The notes below the pieces were generated by a model. It worked only from the letters and a program-made list of their open reading frames with translations. It was not told the origin of the DNA and did not search any database. Position numbers and translations under genes: made by a program. This document shows, piece after piece, positions 14,280 through 27,629 of a DNA stretch of 64,000 nucleotides (positions are counted from its first letter, which is position 1; each line of letters starts with the position of its first letter). The stretch lies in the NCBI RefSeq assembly GCF_003672135.1, contig NC_039513.1:14111971-14175970 (forward strand). Direction: 5' to 3'. The stretch comes from Ooceraea biroi. Taxonomy: Eukaryota; Arthropoda; Insecta; Hymenoptera; Formicidae.

Positions 14280-16058
14280 TTACTCTTTCATCTGCTGCTG
14301 CTTCAATCTGTCCAACGTAAGCGGCAGCAGACTGACAAATTCCTTGGACAATTCTATGAACTCGTACTTCTTCAATTGCTCCTGCCTCTCGGGGTGCTCG
14401 TCGTAATACTGAACGATAAAACTATAAGCGTTGATGCTGTTCTGCATATTCTCCATCTTCTTCTGCACGTCCGCAGTTATGATCTTGTTGTACAGCCGGC
14501 CTATGTGGAAGTGAGAGTACAACGCCTGGAACAGCTGATCGTCCGGCAAGGATCCGACCTCGTTGCCGCTGGACTTGCCACCCTCCACGGATTCCAAGTA
14601 CGACGTGTAATGCTGCACGCTCTTCAACGCCAGGCGCTCGATCTTCTCTATCGTCTGCGCGGTCGGCTTCTCGTTCGACGCCTGCAGACGGTCGATCTTT
14701 ATGTCGAGCATCTCGGAATACGTCTCCGCCAGCTCGATCCAGATGTCCCTGCAGAGGGCGCGATAGAAACGCGGGCTCAATCCCTGCACGATTTCCTCGA
14801 GGGTGTCCGCTCGCCGCTTGTGCATCCTCGCCTGCCTGTCCTCGTTCTCCTCGAAGAACGCCAGGTACTTGTACGCCTGGGAGACGTCCTGGGCGATGTG
14901 CGCGTAGTCCGACGCGTGGTTCTCGAAGGTGTAGTAGGCCTTCGCCTTGTCCAGCCACTTGCGCACGTTCAGGAACACCGGCCTGGCGTCGTTGAAGTCC
15001 AACAGATACTGATCCGTGATCTCGCCGGCGAACGGCTCCAGCTCCGGTTCTAGGTCCACGAATCTCGGGTCTGCAGCTTCCTGCACGCTCTGAACCTCCT
15101 GATCTTTCGCGTTCTCCGAGCATTGATCCTCCTGTTCCGCCCTCTGCAGCAGCCTCTCCCTGGACGCGCTGAGCAACGCAATGCCGTACTTCGCCCAGCA
15201 CCTGGCGACGTCCGCCGATCTGTGATCGTACGTCTCGTACTCCGCGGCAACGCTCTCGCTCGTTTCCCTGCCGCCCTTCGCCTGCAGGGACTCCCAGTAC
15301 CTCTGCAGTATGCAGGAGGCGGCGGCCAGGTGATGCCTCGCCTGCGGGAACCTGTCGTGCTCTATGAAGTACTGCGATATCGTCGCGGCGTTCAGCGCCC
15401 ACTCGACGTGGTCCAGGTCCCGGGTAATGCTGTTCAGGCTCAGCTGCTTGCTCAACGTCCTGTGGCAGTAGAGCGCAAAGCTCTGCTTGTCGTCCAGCTC
15501 GCGGCACACCTGCGCCAGGTAGTACAGGGTCAACGTGTGCAGCTTCTCCAGGACACTCCTCGCGCACAGGTCCCCCTCGATCTCCTCGATGCCCATGATG
15601 GTCACCATGTTGACCGGCTCGAGCTGCACGTCCTCCGTAAACTTGATGTACAGATTTTCAGCCTGCTCCAGGAAGTCTTTGGCCTTGCCGTATGCCCCCT
15701 GCTGCGCGTGAACGATGCCTATTTGATTGTTGGCGCTTATCGCCGGCAGGATACCCTCGGGCGTCGATTCGCTCGCGCTCAGCAGACCGATGCACCTCCT
15801 GAAGTTCTCCTTGGCCAGCTGCGGCTCCTGCATGTCCGACTGCAAGATGCCTATGTTCAGGTGAGTTATCGCGGCCATCGTGTTGCAGAGGGCATCCTTG
15901 GTCAGCGCTTCCAGTATCTCCGTTAAAATCTTCACAGCCATGCACCTGCCCTCGTGCAACTCGCTCGGACTAGTCTCGCGCTTGTTCGTCAGTCTCTGAA
16001 CCTCCTGGTATCTTTCCTTCACCCACGCTCGCGTGTCCGTCGTTTCGCATTGTTCCAT
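14280..16058 (-). CDS. KIFBP: KIF-binding protein (KIFBP/KBP), single exon
   Basis: Family role: KIFBP is a cytosolic alpha-solenoid of TPR-like helices that binds the motor domain of selected kinesins and blocks their attachment to microtubules. It is needed for axon growth and mitochondrial distribution. The open frame has 592 codons without an intron (human protein 621 aa). Seen: TPR-like helix pairs through much of the N-terminal half (for example HLNIGILQSDMQEPQLAKEN and GAYGKAKDFLEQAENLYIKF), the conserved block LHTLTLYYLAQV, the segment WLDKAKAYYTFENHASDYAH, and the C-terminal LFQALYSHFHIGRLY. The start at 16058 is the first ATG of the frame and matches the family's N-terminus. The strongly GC-biased third positions create long antisense open frames, which are not genes. 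It is divergent from TBC1D9, with about 1 kb between start codons. Confidence 0.93.
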   Translation of the reverse strand: MEQCETTDTRAWVKERYQEVQRLTNKRETSPSELHEGRCMAVKILTEILEALTKDALCNTMAAITHLNIGILQSDMQEPQLAKENFRRCIGLLSASESTPEGILPAISANNQIGIVHAQQGAYGKAKDFLEQAENLYIKFTEDVQLEPVNMVTIMGIEEIEGDLCARSVLEKLHTLTLYYLAQVCRELDDKQSFALYCHRTLSKQLSLNSITRDLDHVEWALNAATISQYFIEHDRFPQARHHLAAASCILQRYWESLQAKGGRETSESVAAEYETYDHRSADVARCWAKYGIALLSASRERLLQRAEQEDQCSENAKDQEVQSVQEAADPRFVDLEPELEPFAGEITDQYLLDFNDARPVFLNVRKWLDKAKAYYTFENHASDYAHIAQDVSQAYKYLAFFEENEDRQARMHKRRADTLEEIVQGLSPRFYRALCRDIWIELAETYSEMLDIKIDRLQASNEKPTAQTIEKIERLALKSVQHYTSYLESVEGGKSSGNEVGSLPDDQLFQALYSHFHIGRLYNKIITADVQKKMENMQNSINAYSFIVQYYDEHPERQEQLKKYEFIELSKEFVSLLPLTLDRLKQQQMKE

Positions 16059-17046
16059 CTTGCGGCTAAGTTACTTGTCACTTAACGTCAACCTAGATTT
16101 CTTTCGCTCTCTTGCAAATACCTGATCCTTTTTGACAGGAGCTCTCATGTAAAGCTTTTCGTTAGAAATGTTTCAAGTCAAGCAGATCAGCAGCAACAAG
16201 CAGGTAATAATAACTACAACCGTGTAGTGCGTTACTGAGTCAGCACCTATCAACAAAAGGTATTTGTTAACAAATGTTAATAAAAACTGACGACAAGCGA
16301 GTGATGGTTGTCGCGCATAACCTCGTCGAGTTCTACTCGTACCTGTCTCACTTGCAGCGAGCGGCGTTCAAAGCGTAAAATCGCCGCAACGATGATGTCA
16401 TCGTTAATAAAACACTTGTCGTTGCAAAATTTGTTTGTCGCAAAATTTATTAACTCTTGTGATTATCCGACGTTTATCCATTGGTGTTATGATCGAAACG
16501 ACTTCCAAAGCATTTGAAACATCAACTGAACCGTAGCCGGAAACCCAGAATATATTCGTAGTCGATTCTTATAACGAGATGGTCTCAAATATACTTTTTA
16601 AATATTAATACGATTGTCTAATCGATAAAACTACCTTAAGGTCATATTTACGATGAGTTTAATGTAAAAACGGACTACGAATAGACCGGTCCGAGTCCTC
16701 CGGATTTCAAACGGAGTCGCAGCATCGCGATCATCGATACGTCGGTCTTATCGATCGATCACCGCCTAGGGACATTCGCGCATCTCGGCAAGCACGCGGT
16801 CGCTCGCGAGTGGCAGCTGACGGCGCAGCTGATCAACAATTACGCGCTGACGGGGGAGAGTGGAGAGTCGATCAGTCGTGCTCGCCAGCTCGCGCTCATC
16901 CGTGTTTATCTGTCTTGCGTGCATCTTTTTCGCCGCCGTATCGTCGTCGGGGCGGAAGGCGATCTCCTCGGCAGAATCGTGCACGCGCAGCGGCACGTCG
17001 TCGACCTGTCAGTGCCATATGTACCTCGTCGACAACGGTGGTCGAT
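16059..17046. promoter_or_regulatory. Shared divergent upstream region of KIFBP and TBC1D9
   Basis: About 990 bp between the start codons of two divergent genes. The right half (16680-17046) is GC-rich with CpG steps, as in many insect promoters. No exact core promoter motif can be assigned. Open frames at 16766-17108 overlap the TBC1D9 first exon in other frames and have no family match. Confidence 0.45.
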
Positions 17047-20000
17047 ATGTGGGTGAAGCCACAGGAGGTGTTGCTCGCCAATGCGTTCTGGTAAAGATCG
17101 CTCTTTGAGCCCGCTCGCCGCGAGGTCCGCGAGACCCGCGCGGGAACGGAGCGTGCGAGCGGAACGTCGGCGAGACGGCCGCTCCGAATGTTTACATCGT
17201 GTCGGAGACAGCTGACGCGGGCTTTCCCGCTGCGGAACTCGAGCTCGCCGTTAAAGTTATCGGCCTTTATCGCACCGGAATTCGGCAACGCGTTAATTGC
17301 TCGGTGTTTATTGCCGGACGAATGCGCGGTGTCGCTGTGTCGCGATAAGGGGGAGAGTATCATCGGCGTTAACGCGGGTGACAAAATCGCGGTGTGTTTT
17401 TTTTCCCCACCGCGTGAGCCACATAGATAATGGCCGTGAAACAGCGGCGGTGTAAAAGCGTGCGTTCGCTCGCATCATTTTTAACGCGGATATCTGCTCG
17501 TGCCTCTTGATAAGTCGGATAGTGATGTCGAAATCGTCACGCGCGACACGTCACGCCGGGATGGTTTATTCTAATTGGCATATATCCTACCGCCAAATGT
17601 ACATTGTCAAAAGGAGCTGATAGTAGTGACAAGTATTAATAGCAACTGATAACGATGCAACTCTTAAATAAATATCCTGATAACGATAATTAACGATGAC
17701 CAATATTCATTAAAGTTTTTTTATTTATAATTCTTATTTACATTTATAGGTATAATAATATATCACTCATTTCTTAATTTCTGAATTTTTATTTCGATTA
17801 TCATTCTACGTGTATTACGTATTGATTAAGAGATCAGAGATGTGTTCTATCTTAATTTCTATTTCACTTATTTGCTAGAAGGAAGACAAAGCTCTTTGTT
17901 ACATAATTCTAAGAGTTCTAAGAATTGATTTTACGATAAGTGACGACCGCGAGTAATAATTGCAATTCTACTTTTTGACGCAGGATTACTGAGCAGGAAA
18001 CTGTATATTTTGTTTTACAACGTCGCAAAGGACATGGAAAAGCTAAAGGTCTCACTTCCATACTGGTCGGCACGTTGGACAGCGTTTTTGACACTAAACC
18101 ACCACCCTTCAGAATTCTTCATCAGACGCCGTCGTCGGAGGTTTATTGGGGTAATGTATTACACAATCGAAAAAAATATTTAACTGCAATTAATGTCGTA
18201 AGAAAAATTGATATAAAATTTTTTAGATAGCTCGTCCATGTATATTTTTACACACAATACGATTCAAGTCAAATTGTTCAGTTTCGTTATATATATATAT
18301 CAGTTTGCACATTTAAACTCGTGACCCATTTAAAAAGACGTAGACCGAAAGGCGATACGTGTGTATCGAATTTTTTATTGGTTTAGTAGCAGTGATAGTA
18401 GCACAATAACTGATAGCGGCTCGCATTAGTATAAACAAACGACAGTGACGCGAGGAATACTAGCTAGGGGAACGCATATTCAGTATTCTACATTTAATTT
18501 TTTACGCAATTAACATTTAAGCAAATTAATAACGAAGCAGGAGTCTGGTTTATATAATAAATAGCGTGAATTTTCAACATGCTCCCTTTTTTAATTGGAA
18601 ACTCCTAGAAGTGGCATGTTCCTTAACTCACGAGGAGATCTTGCAAGATTGGGAATGGCTGCATTCGAATCTAATGACCACTCTCACGTCGTTCGATACC
18701 GAGGAGGAGATTACGGAATTCGTTTGCTGCAAAATCCAATCCATAATAGCGAACAGCATCCCGGATTCTCAATTTGCGGACGGTAGAATCGGTCGATCGT
18801 TTATTTTCGGTGACTCGTTTAGAATTTACCGAACACGAACTGAACATTAAATATTGTTTACAGAGGAGGACCCGGAATCTTTCAAAACTGTGTCTTTCAA
18901 GTTCCACCAATTGTTCAATATTCCCAAAGAGGATAAATTGGTCAATTATTATTCCTGCAGGTCTTGAAATTTTTCATAAAAATATATAAGCACAGGATAT
19001 ATCGAATCGATTTAGAATAAATCATAAAACGTTGCATCTCTCTTTTAGTTATTGGAAATCTCGATTACCCAGACAAGGATGGCTCTACTTATCCGTAAAT
19101 CACATGTGTTTTTATGCCTATATACTAGCGAGAGAGACAAAATTAACCGTAAGGTGGACAGACATCGTCGAATTAAGCAAAACTAACTCCCTCCTAGTTC
19201 CGGACAGTATACGTGTTGTAACGCGCGACAATAAAGAGGTATACGATCAAACGCATTTATAAAACGTATCTCGAGCAGTGCACATCATGCTTTCCTCTGC
19301 ATTATCTACTTCGTTACGATATGATTCACGCGGCAATCGATTATTCCTCACATTCGACTTTCTGTCTGTTGCAGCATTATTTTTCTATGTTTCTACATAA
19401 ATCAGAAACGTATTCGTTGATGGAACAACTGATCAATATTGCGATGAAAAGGTATTTTGGTTATTCAAGAATATAATATTCGAAAAATATTTTTAAACAT
19501 TTATCTTTGCATATTCTATCATTTAATATTTTGTTATATCGATTATCCGTTTTTTACCTTTTTTTCCTTAGGCTTATTGATGAAAAAAGTGGATTCAATG
19601 AAGATAGAGACCTATTGAATAAATTAAGGTACATTAGAATAATAAATTTAACTTGCGAAAATTGGTATCGTTGGAAAATCGGGACTAATGTAGAGCCTTG
19701 TTTAGCAAAAATGTGCCTAAGAAGCCATCTTTCTTGAAGAGGGATCTCGATGCGCGAGCGCACTCGGAAGCGTACAGGCTTCAATTCAGATTGCCGGGCA
19801 ATGAGAAGCTGGACGGTAGCGTCGATGCAACGTTGTGGACTCCGTACAACAAAAGATACGTCTGGGGGAAGATATATCTATCACAGAATTATCTCTGCTT
19901 TGACAGTAGGGTAATTATCTTACTATGATAGGTATCCAGGTACGTAAAATCATTGCAACCTCCACTTGACGCTTCACGCGTGTCCGTGATCCAGGTCAGG

Positions 20001-23000
20001 AGACAAGTCAGCTTGGTTGTGCCGCTCAGAGAGGTGACGCTCGTCGAGTCGGCGGAGAATCAGTCCAACGCGGGCGCGGACAAGTCCATACTGGTCACCA
20101 CCGCGCGCTCGTCGTTCCTGTTCGCGCAGATACACGACAGGGACTTCGTCGTGCAAAAAATTTCCGAGCTCCTGGCGAGATCCAAGCTTAATTACATGTA
20201 CGATTCACCTCGATATTTCTCGATGCAGCGTAAAAAAAATTAGTCGAGTGTCGTAAGCTTGTTATTTCGATGCAGAGCCAGGGACGGCGTGTGTTCCCCG
20301 AATTCGTCGAGCAGCGGCATCAGCAACTGCGAGGAAGTGAAGTGTACGGAATGGAGGCCGCAGCCACCGTTGATGACGCTGTTCAAGACCACGCTGAGCC
20401 CCGAGGCCGCGCTGAAGCAGGAGGCGAAGGAGAAGCAGTGGGAACTTCACTTCGCGGAGTACGGGAGGGGTCTCACGATGTACAGGACTACGGAGACGGC
20501 GAAACTCGTCATTCAGGGAATTCCGCAGGCTCTCAGGAGCGAAATTTGGCTTACCTTCTCCGGTAATGTATAATAAAAATCGTTCAGGATATACACGAAA
20601 TTGCAACACCGAACTCTAATACTTTAATGATCACTCGCAGGCGCCTTAAATGAGAAGGCAATGAATCCAGATTTATATAGGTCGCTGGTCGAGCAATCCC
20701 TTGGTAAATCGTGTCAAGCGAACGAAGAGATTGAAAGGGATTTGCACAGATCGTTACCGGAACATCCAGCTTTCCAATCCGATACTGGAATCAGCGCGCT
20801 GCGGAGGGTACTCTCCGCTTACGCGTGGCGAAATCCTCAAATCGGTAAGCTCAATATTTTTTTCCGTTCATCTGTAACATAATAATCCTAAACTTTTAGG
20901 ATCTGCATATTTCTTAATTGCGATAAATTTATAATTATAATTAAATTTAAATTAATGATGAATTTAAGTTAAAAATAAAATAAAATTTAATTAAAAAGTA
21001 AAATAAAATTTAATTAAAAATTTATTTATACACATTCTGAGGGTTTTCTTGCAGGTTATTGTCAGGCGATGAATATAGTAGCTTCAGTTTTACTAATCTA
21101 CTGCTCGGAGGAATCAGCATTCTGGCAGTTATGTAACGTTTGCGAATCGTTATTACCTGATTACTATGATCGGCGAGTAGTCGGCGCCCTCGTTGATCAA
21201 GGTCTGTTGGAGGAGCTCGCTGCCGAGCATTTGCCAATTTTACACGCCAAGTTACAGGAGCTCGGCTTAATTAAAGTTATCTCGCTGTCTTGGTTCCTGA
21301 CTATATTCCTAAGCGTAATGCCGACCTGCAGTGCCGTGAACATCATGGACTGTTTCTTCTACGATGGAGCGAAAGTGATTTTTCAGGTAGTAAAAGCCTC
21401 CGTTTCATTCGACGAAATTTAATTTGACAAATCTGTTAACTTAAATCTCAAACTTTTTAAGATCTAATTTAATCACAAGAGAAGTTAATCCGCTACTTTG
21501 TGATCTGAAGTAGCTAAAGTAAAATAGTAAAACGTTTATTCTTCTATCAGATAGCATTGACAGTGCTGGAGTGGAATCAAGACAAGTTGCTCAACTGCCG
21601 CGACGATGGGGAAGCTATGCAGCTGTTGACGGACTATCTTGGTGGCGTTTACAACGATGAGGGCCCGATATTTCCACGACCGGTTGACAGTACATCACCC
21701 AATAGGGTAAAAATATAATAAAATTATTAAATATAAAATTATAAAATTATTAAAATTAAATTATTAAATTAAAAATTTAATTATTAAATAATTAAATAAT
21801 TAAATTATTAAATATAAAATATATGTTTCTATTGCAGAGTATATCTGTCCAGACATTAATCTACGAAGCGTACTCGAGGTACGGATCCCTGACGATTGGA
21901 TGGATAGAGAGATTGCGGCTGAAGCACAGATTGAGAGTGGTCCAGAGCCTCGAGGATGGAATCGAAAAGAACGTCATCCGAAGCGTCATTGTGGATAACT
22001 ACATGAAAATGGAGGAATTGCAGGAATTGTTGAGCCTGGTGAGGGAAGAGCTGATGAGTCAACGGAAATCCGAGCCCGATCGCTACGATCCGACTCAGCC
22101 GCCGTACGAAGCGTACAAAGTGGATTTCGACTTGTTCAGGATACTATTCGGTGGCCTGTCCCCGTGGGGAAAGTGCACCCAAGCTGAATCTCTTTCCGCG
22201 CGATTATTCCGCGTAAGCTCGATCATTTAGTCTTTTTTTTCTTCAAGCTTATGAATTCAAGTTTATAAATTAAAGTTTCATGATCTAAAATCATGGTTAA
22301 TCCAAAAATTGTTCATTATATTTTTTATATTTATAATACTCGATCACGAGCAAATATGATGAGAATAATTAAATTAAAGTTAATAGGCAGTTACTTAAAA
22401 GTAATTTTCCTGCTTAGCTGATGGACCGCAATCGTGACGGGCTGCTGAACTTCCGGGAGCTGGTGCAAGCCATAGGAATGACAGCGACAGCCGACTTGAC
22501 GCAACGACTGAAGCTGTTGTACACGTTGCACCTACCGCCGCTTCTCACGCCTGCTGACTTCGAGTCACCGACGCATTCCGCGGGTAAATATTCATAATAC
22601 GTATGAAAAATTCTACACACGGCACTCTTATAATTTACGAATTTACGTAATTGCTCAGACGGTGCCGAGATGGCAGCGGAAGCTACGGATTTCTTCGACA
22701 GCATGGAGCAGAGCGTGGCCTCGCTGGAGATGCCGGTCAGCGTGGCGGAGGAACCTACCGCGGGCACCCTGTCGCGATCCACGAGCCTCAACAGCCAGCA
22801 GGGTGACCAATCGTGGGAGATCCAGAGCATGGGCAGCCTGCGCTCGATGATCGCGTCGAAGGACAGTCCGCTTGACCTCAAAACCGTGCCAAAAATGTCT
22901 CAGGGACATTTCATAGCGTTGTGGAAGACCCTCTACGACATGTTCCCCGCGCAGCCCGAGGAACAGGAGACGTATCATTGTATCGCCTCCATAGGTGAGT

Positions 23001-23514
23001 TACTTCGTCGTCCCGTGCGCTTGCAAAGCTCGTCGTAACGGCGTCCGATTGACGTGAACGAGTAAAATAACACGAGCGGAAACCGTAGGTACCCTCCTGC
23101 TGCAACTGGGAGACGTCGGCAAGAAGTTCTATGTGGAGAGAGAGGAATCGGAAGACAGCTTGCTTCTGGCTGCTTCCGCGGCTCAACAGGCCTCCTCGGT
23201 TGTCGAGAGGGTAGATATTCCCTATCGCATCGGCGATTTATTTTTGCTCCTTATCGCGGTTGATAATTTATTTATTTGATGTGTGTATTCCGCAGTCACC
23301 CGACCGTAACGGAAACCCACCGAGCATAACGTCGTCCGCCGATCCCGACTGGTCGATAACCGTCGAGCAGTTTCTGGCGTCCGCCTTGACCGGCCAGGCG
23401 ATAGTGGACTTCTTCAGCAAGCGGGCCAATCTGATGGAAGCTATGACGACGCTGAAGAATCGAAGGTTCAATCGAGTCCATTCCCTGTCGGACACACCGA
23501 CTCTGAACGGATGA
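17047..23514 (+). CDS. TBC1D9: TBC1 domain family member 9 (TBC1D9/9B), Rab GTPase-activating protein with GRAM and EF-hand domains
   Basis: Family role: a membrane-recruited Rab GAP; the TBC domain supplies arginine and glutamine fingers in trans to accelerate GTP hydrolysis. Eighteen exons join in frame: 17047-17090, 17984-18150, 18609-18782, 18864-18960, 19049-19238, 19375-19451, 19572-19628, 19706-19910, 19995-20197, 20276-20562, 20641-20844, 21055-21386, 21551-21706, 21838-22212, 22418-22583, 22659-22994, 23089-23210, 23296-23514 (1,136 codons plus stop). The N-terminus [15 protein letters not shown] is typical of the family. The first GRAM domain lies at about residues 145-245 ([14 protein letters not shown]) and the second at about 285-405 ([17 protein letters not shown]). 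The TBC domain follows, with I531-D534-R537 of the arginine finger ([15 protein letters not shown]) and the glutamine finger GYCQAMN at 569-575. An EF-hand loop [12 protein letters not shown] lies at 859-870. The catalytic residues are intact, so it should be active. Confidence 0.96.
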
Positions 23515-23705
23515 CACGCGGTGATTAACGTGTAAGAGAATAGCAACACTTTTTTCCTATAAACGGCTATAGATAGATTGACGGAAAAGTGGACGGAAAA
23601 TTATTTCAGGGTATTCATACATTGCTGTATTAATCATATCTTTATTTGAGAAGATATATTGCAAAAATAATTCATCATACGGTGCATACAATCGCGCGCG
23701 CGCGC

Positions 23706-23748
<43 letters not shown>

Positions 23749-25595
23749 CGTGCAATTATTATTTTAGTACACGCGATTCGCGTCCTAACGATACGATTTA
23801 TTTCATATCATAATAATAACTGTTTTCCATTCATTTTTGAAAATTTTCTGACATCGCGGCATATGTTTAATATTAATATTGGCCTATCTTAATAATCGTG
23901 TGTCTGGAAAGTGTGCGCGTCGGCGAGATAAATACTCAGGGTAAAATTTTGCAAGCAGTTCCAGTACTTTAAGATTATCTACGCGAGAATTTTCATACAA
24001 TTAATAAATTGACGCGACGCATAAATATTCCTAAGGACTTATATGGAAGTACCATACAGTGAAACGTTTTCCAGACACACTGTTATCTCGGGAAAATTAT
24101 ATCAAAACGATAACGAGGAACGTGTGTAGTGATAAGTATTGAACATATGTCTATAGGCTCGTTACATTCTAAGCTTGCTTTATATCGTTAAACATTGTTA
24201 TTGCATATAAATATTATCAAGCATTGACATATTTTTTAAGTATTACTTGCTTAATTATTATTAAGAGACAAACGAAACTCTTGAATATGAAATTGAAGGT
24301 TTAAAACTTGCTTAGAGCGGTGCATCCATGTAAAAAATTATAACACAACGTTGCGGACCTAGCGAAGTAGTGAGGAGAAAATTTACTCTTTCTTCAGAAA
24401 CAATTTCATATTGCAAACCTTTGCTTATATCCATGGCAAATTCTAGCAAAAAGAAAATACCTCGATATGAATAATAGTAATCTCAAGCATGTTATCTCAA
24501 ATGAGCGCAAGTAAACATGCAGAAGATTTTCTCTTATAAATCATAATTGCAACATTAAAATTTGCATGAACTTTTTAAGCTTTTTTTTTAAGCAGAAAGA
24601 AGCATAGAATTAATAAAATTTACTTTATTCAATCAACTTAATATACGTAAAAATAAATCAATCTGTATGTGTACTCAAACGAGATAACATACCGTAATTT
24701 TGATATGCAGTATTACCCGACCCTCGATTGTTGCCTTCCAATAATTCATTTGTAAAAATATTAGAAGTTATGATTCTCTGTGCAATTATATCCAGTGTAT
24801 AAGCCAGAAAACTCTCATTCGATGGAAAGAAAACAGATTAACGAGAGAAAGAAAAATGTTCTTGAAGTCTCTATAATACAAAAGCTTTTTCGGTCTATTC
24901 AACTTCCAACTTATGTATACACAAGATAACATAAAACGAAGTAATCTGAAAAAAACAGCTTTAGGAACAACCATAATCGTAGGAAATTGTATCGTACATA
25001 AGATTATCTAAACACATTAGCCTCTCTTTCTTAAAAGGATTTCGTGAAATATTCGATAATCCGTGATAAAGCGCTGAACAACTTCGTCCCCTTCTGGATA
25101 AAAGTATTGATACATACATATAGAATTTAATCGATCGGAGTCTAATCGATCACGATTCATCGAGAACGGCCAATTTCTATTTGTATATGGCACAACGCAA
25201 TTATATACATACCTTAGCGATAATTTTTATTTTTATATAACTAGTATTTTTTTTCACGAGCATAATTTTATGAGCGTGATGCGCGAGCGGTACTATATAT
25301 GTACATGGCATCGGACCTGTGTAGACGAATCTTATTATACATCAATGTATTATATGTGTATATAAATATATTTCATACTTATAATTGTATGTATAAAATA
25401 TATAATAAATGTCATGTATACAGTATGCGTCGTAAGAGACCCCACAAGCAGAGTCATGAGGCTTTTGCGGTCAGATCGAATATCAGAAACAACAAGAAAC
25501 GTAACTTCAGGTCGAAAGCCAAATCGGATTATAATCAGAATTATATTACAGGGTTGTCAAAAAATGACAGAATGCAGAATTGACGTTTTTCCAAA
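23515..25595. other. TBC1D9 3' UTR and intergenic sequence
   Basis: AT-rich, with no coding exon recognised. A compound microsatellite (CG, then TG, then TA repeats) lies at about 23693-23749. An AATAAA at 24003-24008 is a possible TBC1D9 polyadenylation signal. Open frames at 24786-24974 and 25299-25629 have no family resemblance. Confidence 0.55.
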
Positions 25596-25601
25596 TTTAT
25601 T
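25596..25601 (-). promoter_or_regulatory. Polyadenylation signal of RpS21
   Basis: AATAAA on the minus strand, about 30 nt after the RpS21 stop codon, which fits the very short 3' UTRs of ribosomal protein genes. Confidence 0.65.
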
Positions 25602-25630
25602 GCAAATAAAAATATGTCACATAATTTAAG

Positions 25631-26439
25631 TTAAAAGTTCTTCGGTAGGAGTCCATCCTTCTTCGTTAACCGCACTAAACAGTCGTCAGATTCGCCCTGC
25701 GAATAGATTTGTCATGAGTTTTGTTGCACGAAACAACTATTGTAATATACTTTTGTATTATAATTTCATGACGCGTTAAAAGCTATAATTTAATATTACA
25801 TTTGCGCAAATAAACATAACATCCTGCGTTGAGGAAATACTAGTGATAAGTCCTACAAATAATTCATACATTTATGTATATAGAAATAAATAATGCCTAC
25901 CATGCGACGGATGGCTCCACAGATGGCATACATTTTGTGGGTATCGGTCATGCGTCCGGTTTCAGGATCGACATCGGCCAGAGTCAACTGAATGGAAGCA
26001 TGATCCTTAGCATGGATGATGCGGTTGCTCGCCGAGCTGTAACAGAATCGATGTCACGTTTATCTCTTAAGCTTGACCACGTTTCACATTCTTTATTGTA
26101 ATTCTTTTGATTTTTTCACGAATGCATACTTTGTTGTAATAATATCAGATAGTGCAATTACGAGAGACAGACACGTATTTTGTGCTCCACGTAACTTGAC
26201 AATTTTTAACCTAACTTCATTACAGACTACATATTACATCGTTGTTAATTTATTGCGCACGCTAGCATCGGGTCTAAATATCGCCGACCAAAAGAGATTT
26301 CGGTTCGATGTGATGCTCTAACACGAGATTTTCCTTATTTTTATTATAAACTTTGTAATCACTCCGTAAACCCCACGTGTGCGTCTTACCATTTCCTTGG
26401 GATGTACAAGTCGACCAGAGTTCCCAGATCGTTCTCCAT
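25631..26439 (-). CDS. RpS21: Small ribosomal subunit protein eS21 (RpS21)
   Basis: Structural protein of the 40S ribosomal subunit. Three coding exons on the minus strand, 26439-26390, 26036-25901 and 25696-25631, give 83 residues, the exact family length. Seen: [17 protein letters not shown], then [33 protein letters not shown] and the C-terminus PKNF. The start ATG has AAAAAA before it. An untranslated first exon is likely: the coding exon is preceded by an acceptor at 26449-26450, and a GTAAGTG donor sits at 26541 just downstream of a pyrimidine-tract start site. Confidence 0.97.
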
Positions 26440-26541
26440 TTTTTATAGCTGCAACAATATCACAAAGTGAATGATCAGTAACTTAACTGGCTTGGGATAA
26501 ACTCAATCGTGTTGATTATTTCGAAAATACTTCTCACTTAC

Positions 26542-26586
26542 GATCACTGTGCCTGTCTCTTAAAATAGCCACGGAACGAAAAGAGT
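26542..26586 (-). promoter_or_regulatory. RpS21 5'-terminal oligopyrimidine (TOP) start and leader exon
   Basis: On the minus strand, CTCTTTTCGTTCCG begins at about 26585, the pattern of ribosomal protein transcription starts, followed by about 40 nt and a GTAAGTG donor. TOP mRNAs are translationally controlled by TOR signalling. The assignment rests on motif and position only. Confidence 0.55.
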
Positions 26587-26970
26587 GCACCGGATATGCT
26601 CCATGAGAACCATATGCGGAAATATTGTTGCGGCTTGCCATCATGAGAACCTGCTAAATCCCTAGCCGTTCAAAACCGACCCGTCAAAAACAATCGCGCG
26701 TCAATGAAATCTTTTCTTTAGAAATAATAAATAGAATAGAGATGCGTTGCGCCAATTCTGTTAGACAATCTTTTCACAAAAACAAAACGAGAGTCTAGTC
26801 AAGACTCGTATGAGGTAATTCCTTCCCGGAGAAATTTCACATTATTATATTTTATAAATAAAAAAAAAGGAAACCCTGGCAACGACATCTGGCTAAGCCG
26901 GTTGCATTAAATAACAGCGAAGAAGGAGCAATTACAAATTAGCACAAAGTTTAAAGTACGGTAAAATAAA
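26587..26970. other. RpS21 upstream flank
   Basis: No gene or clear repeat seen. AT-rich towards the right, ending at the TTAA that begins the large inverted-repeat composite. Confidence 0.5.
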
Positions 26971-27452
26971 TTAAGGCGATCCTGGAATTGCTAGTGAACT
27001 ATTGTTTCACTAGCTCTCGTAACAGCGACCGTCCGCTAGCGACACCACCGACAGACTTGACAATTACCGACATATCGGGAAGACGTATACGCTTCAAAAC
27101 TCTGAAGCATTTGGATCATCAAGTGGACTGTAACCAATTTCCCAACATTATTTCGATAATATGCGATAATGTTGTATGCGGTAATGCACACTTCATTAAT
27201 ATATATATATATATATATAAATGAAGTGTTTATATATAAATATATATATATATAACATTTGTTTTAAATGTTTTGTCATTTGTACTTCCCGTTGCAACGT
27301 TTTGTTGTAACAAAAAGGAAATGACACTGTGTGCATTACCGCATACAACATTATCGCATATTATCGAAATAATGTTGGAAGATTGCTTATATATATATAA
27401 CATTTGTTTTACATGTTTTGTCATTTGTACTTCCATATAATATATACTACCA

Positions 27453-27499
<47 letters not shown>

Positions 27500-27629
27500 A
27501 TATATATAAATGAAGTGTTTTCATGCATTCTGCGAAATAACATTTCCTCGTCATTATATCAAAGACAAATAAATAAATAAATATATAGACTAATAATAAA
27601 CATTATATATCGTTAAATTTGCTATTATA

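Noticed and set aside
14376..15926. Long plus-strand open frames opposite KIFBP (225 and 267 codons), and a 381-codon minus-strand frame
   Set aside because: They are shadows of a GC-biased coding sequence; only the 592-codon frame matches a known family.
23693..23749. Possible regulatory Z-DNA region of alternating CG/TG/TA
   Set aside because: It is a simple compound microsatellite; nothing in the sequence shows a regulatory role.
26988..27224. Frames beginning MLVNYCFTSSRNSDRP on plus (26988) and minus (32393)
   Set aside because: They lie in the inverted terminal repeats of the composite; the frame runs into a TA microsatellite and is probably chance.
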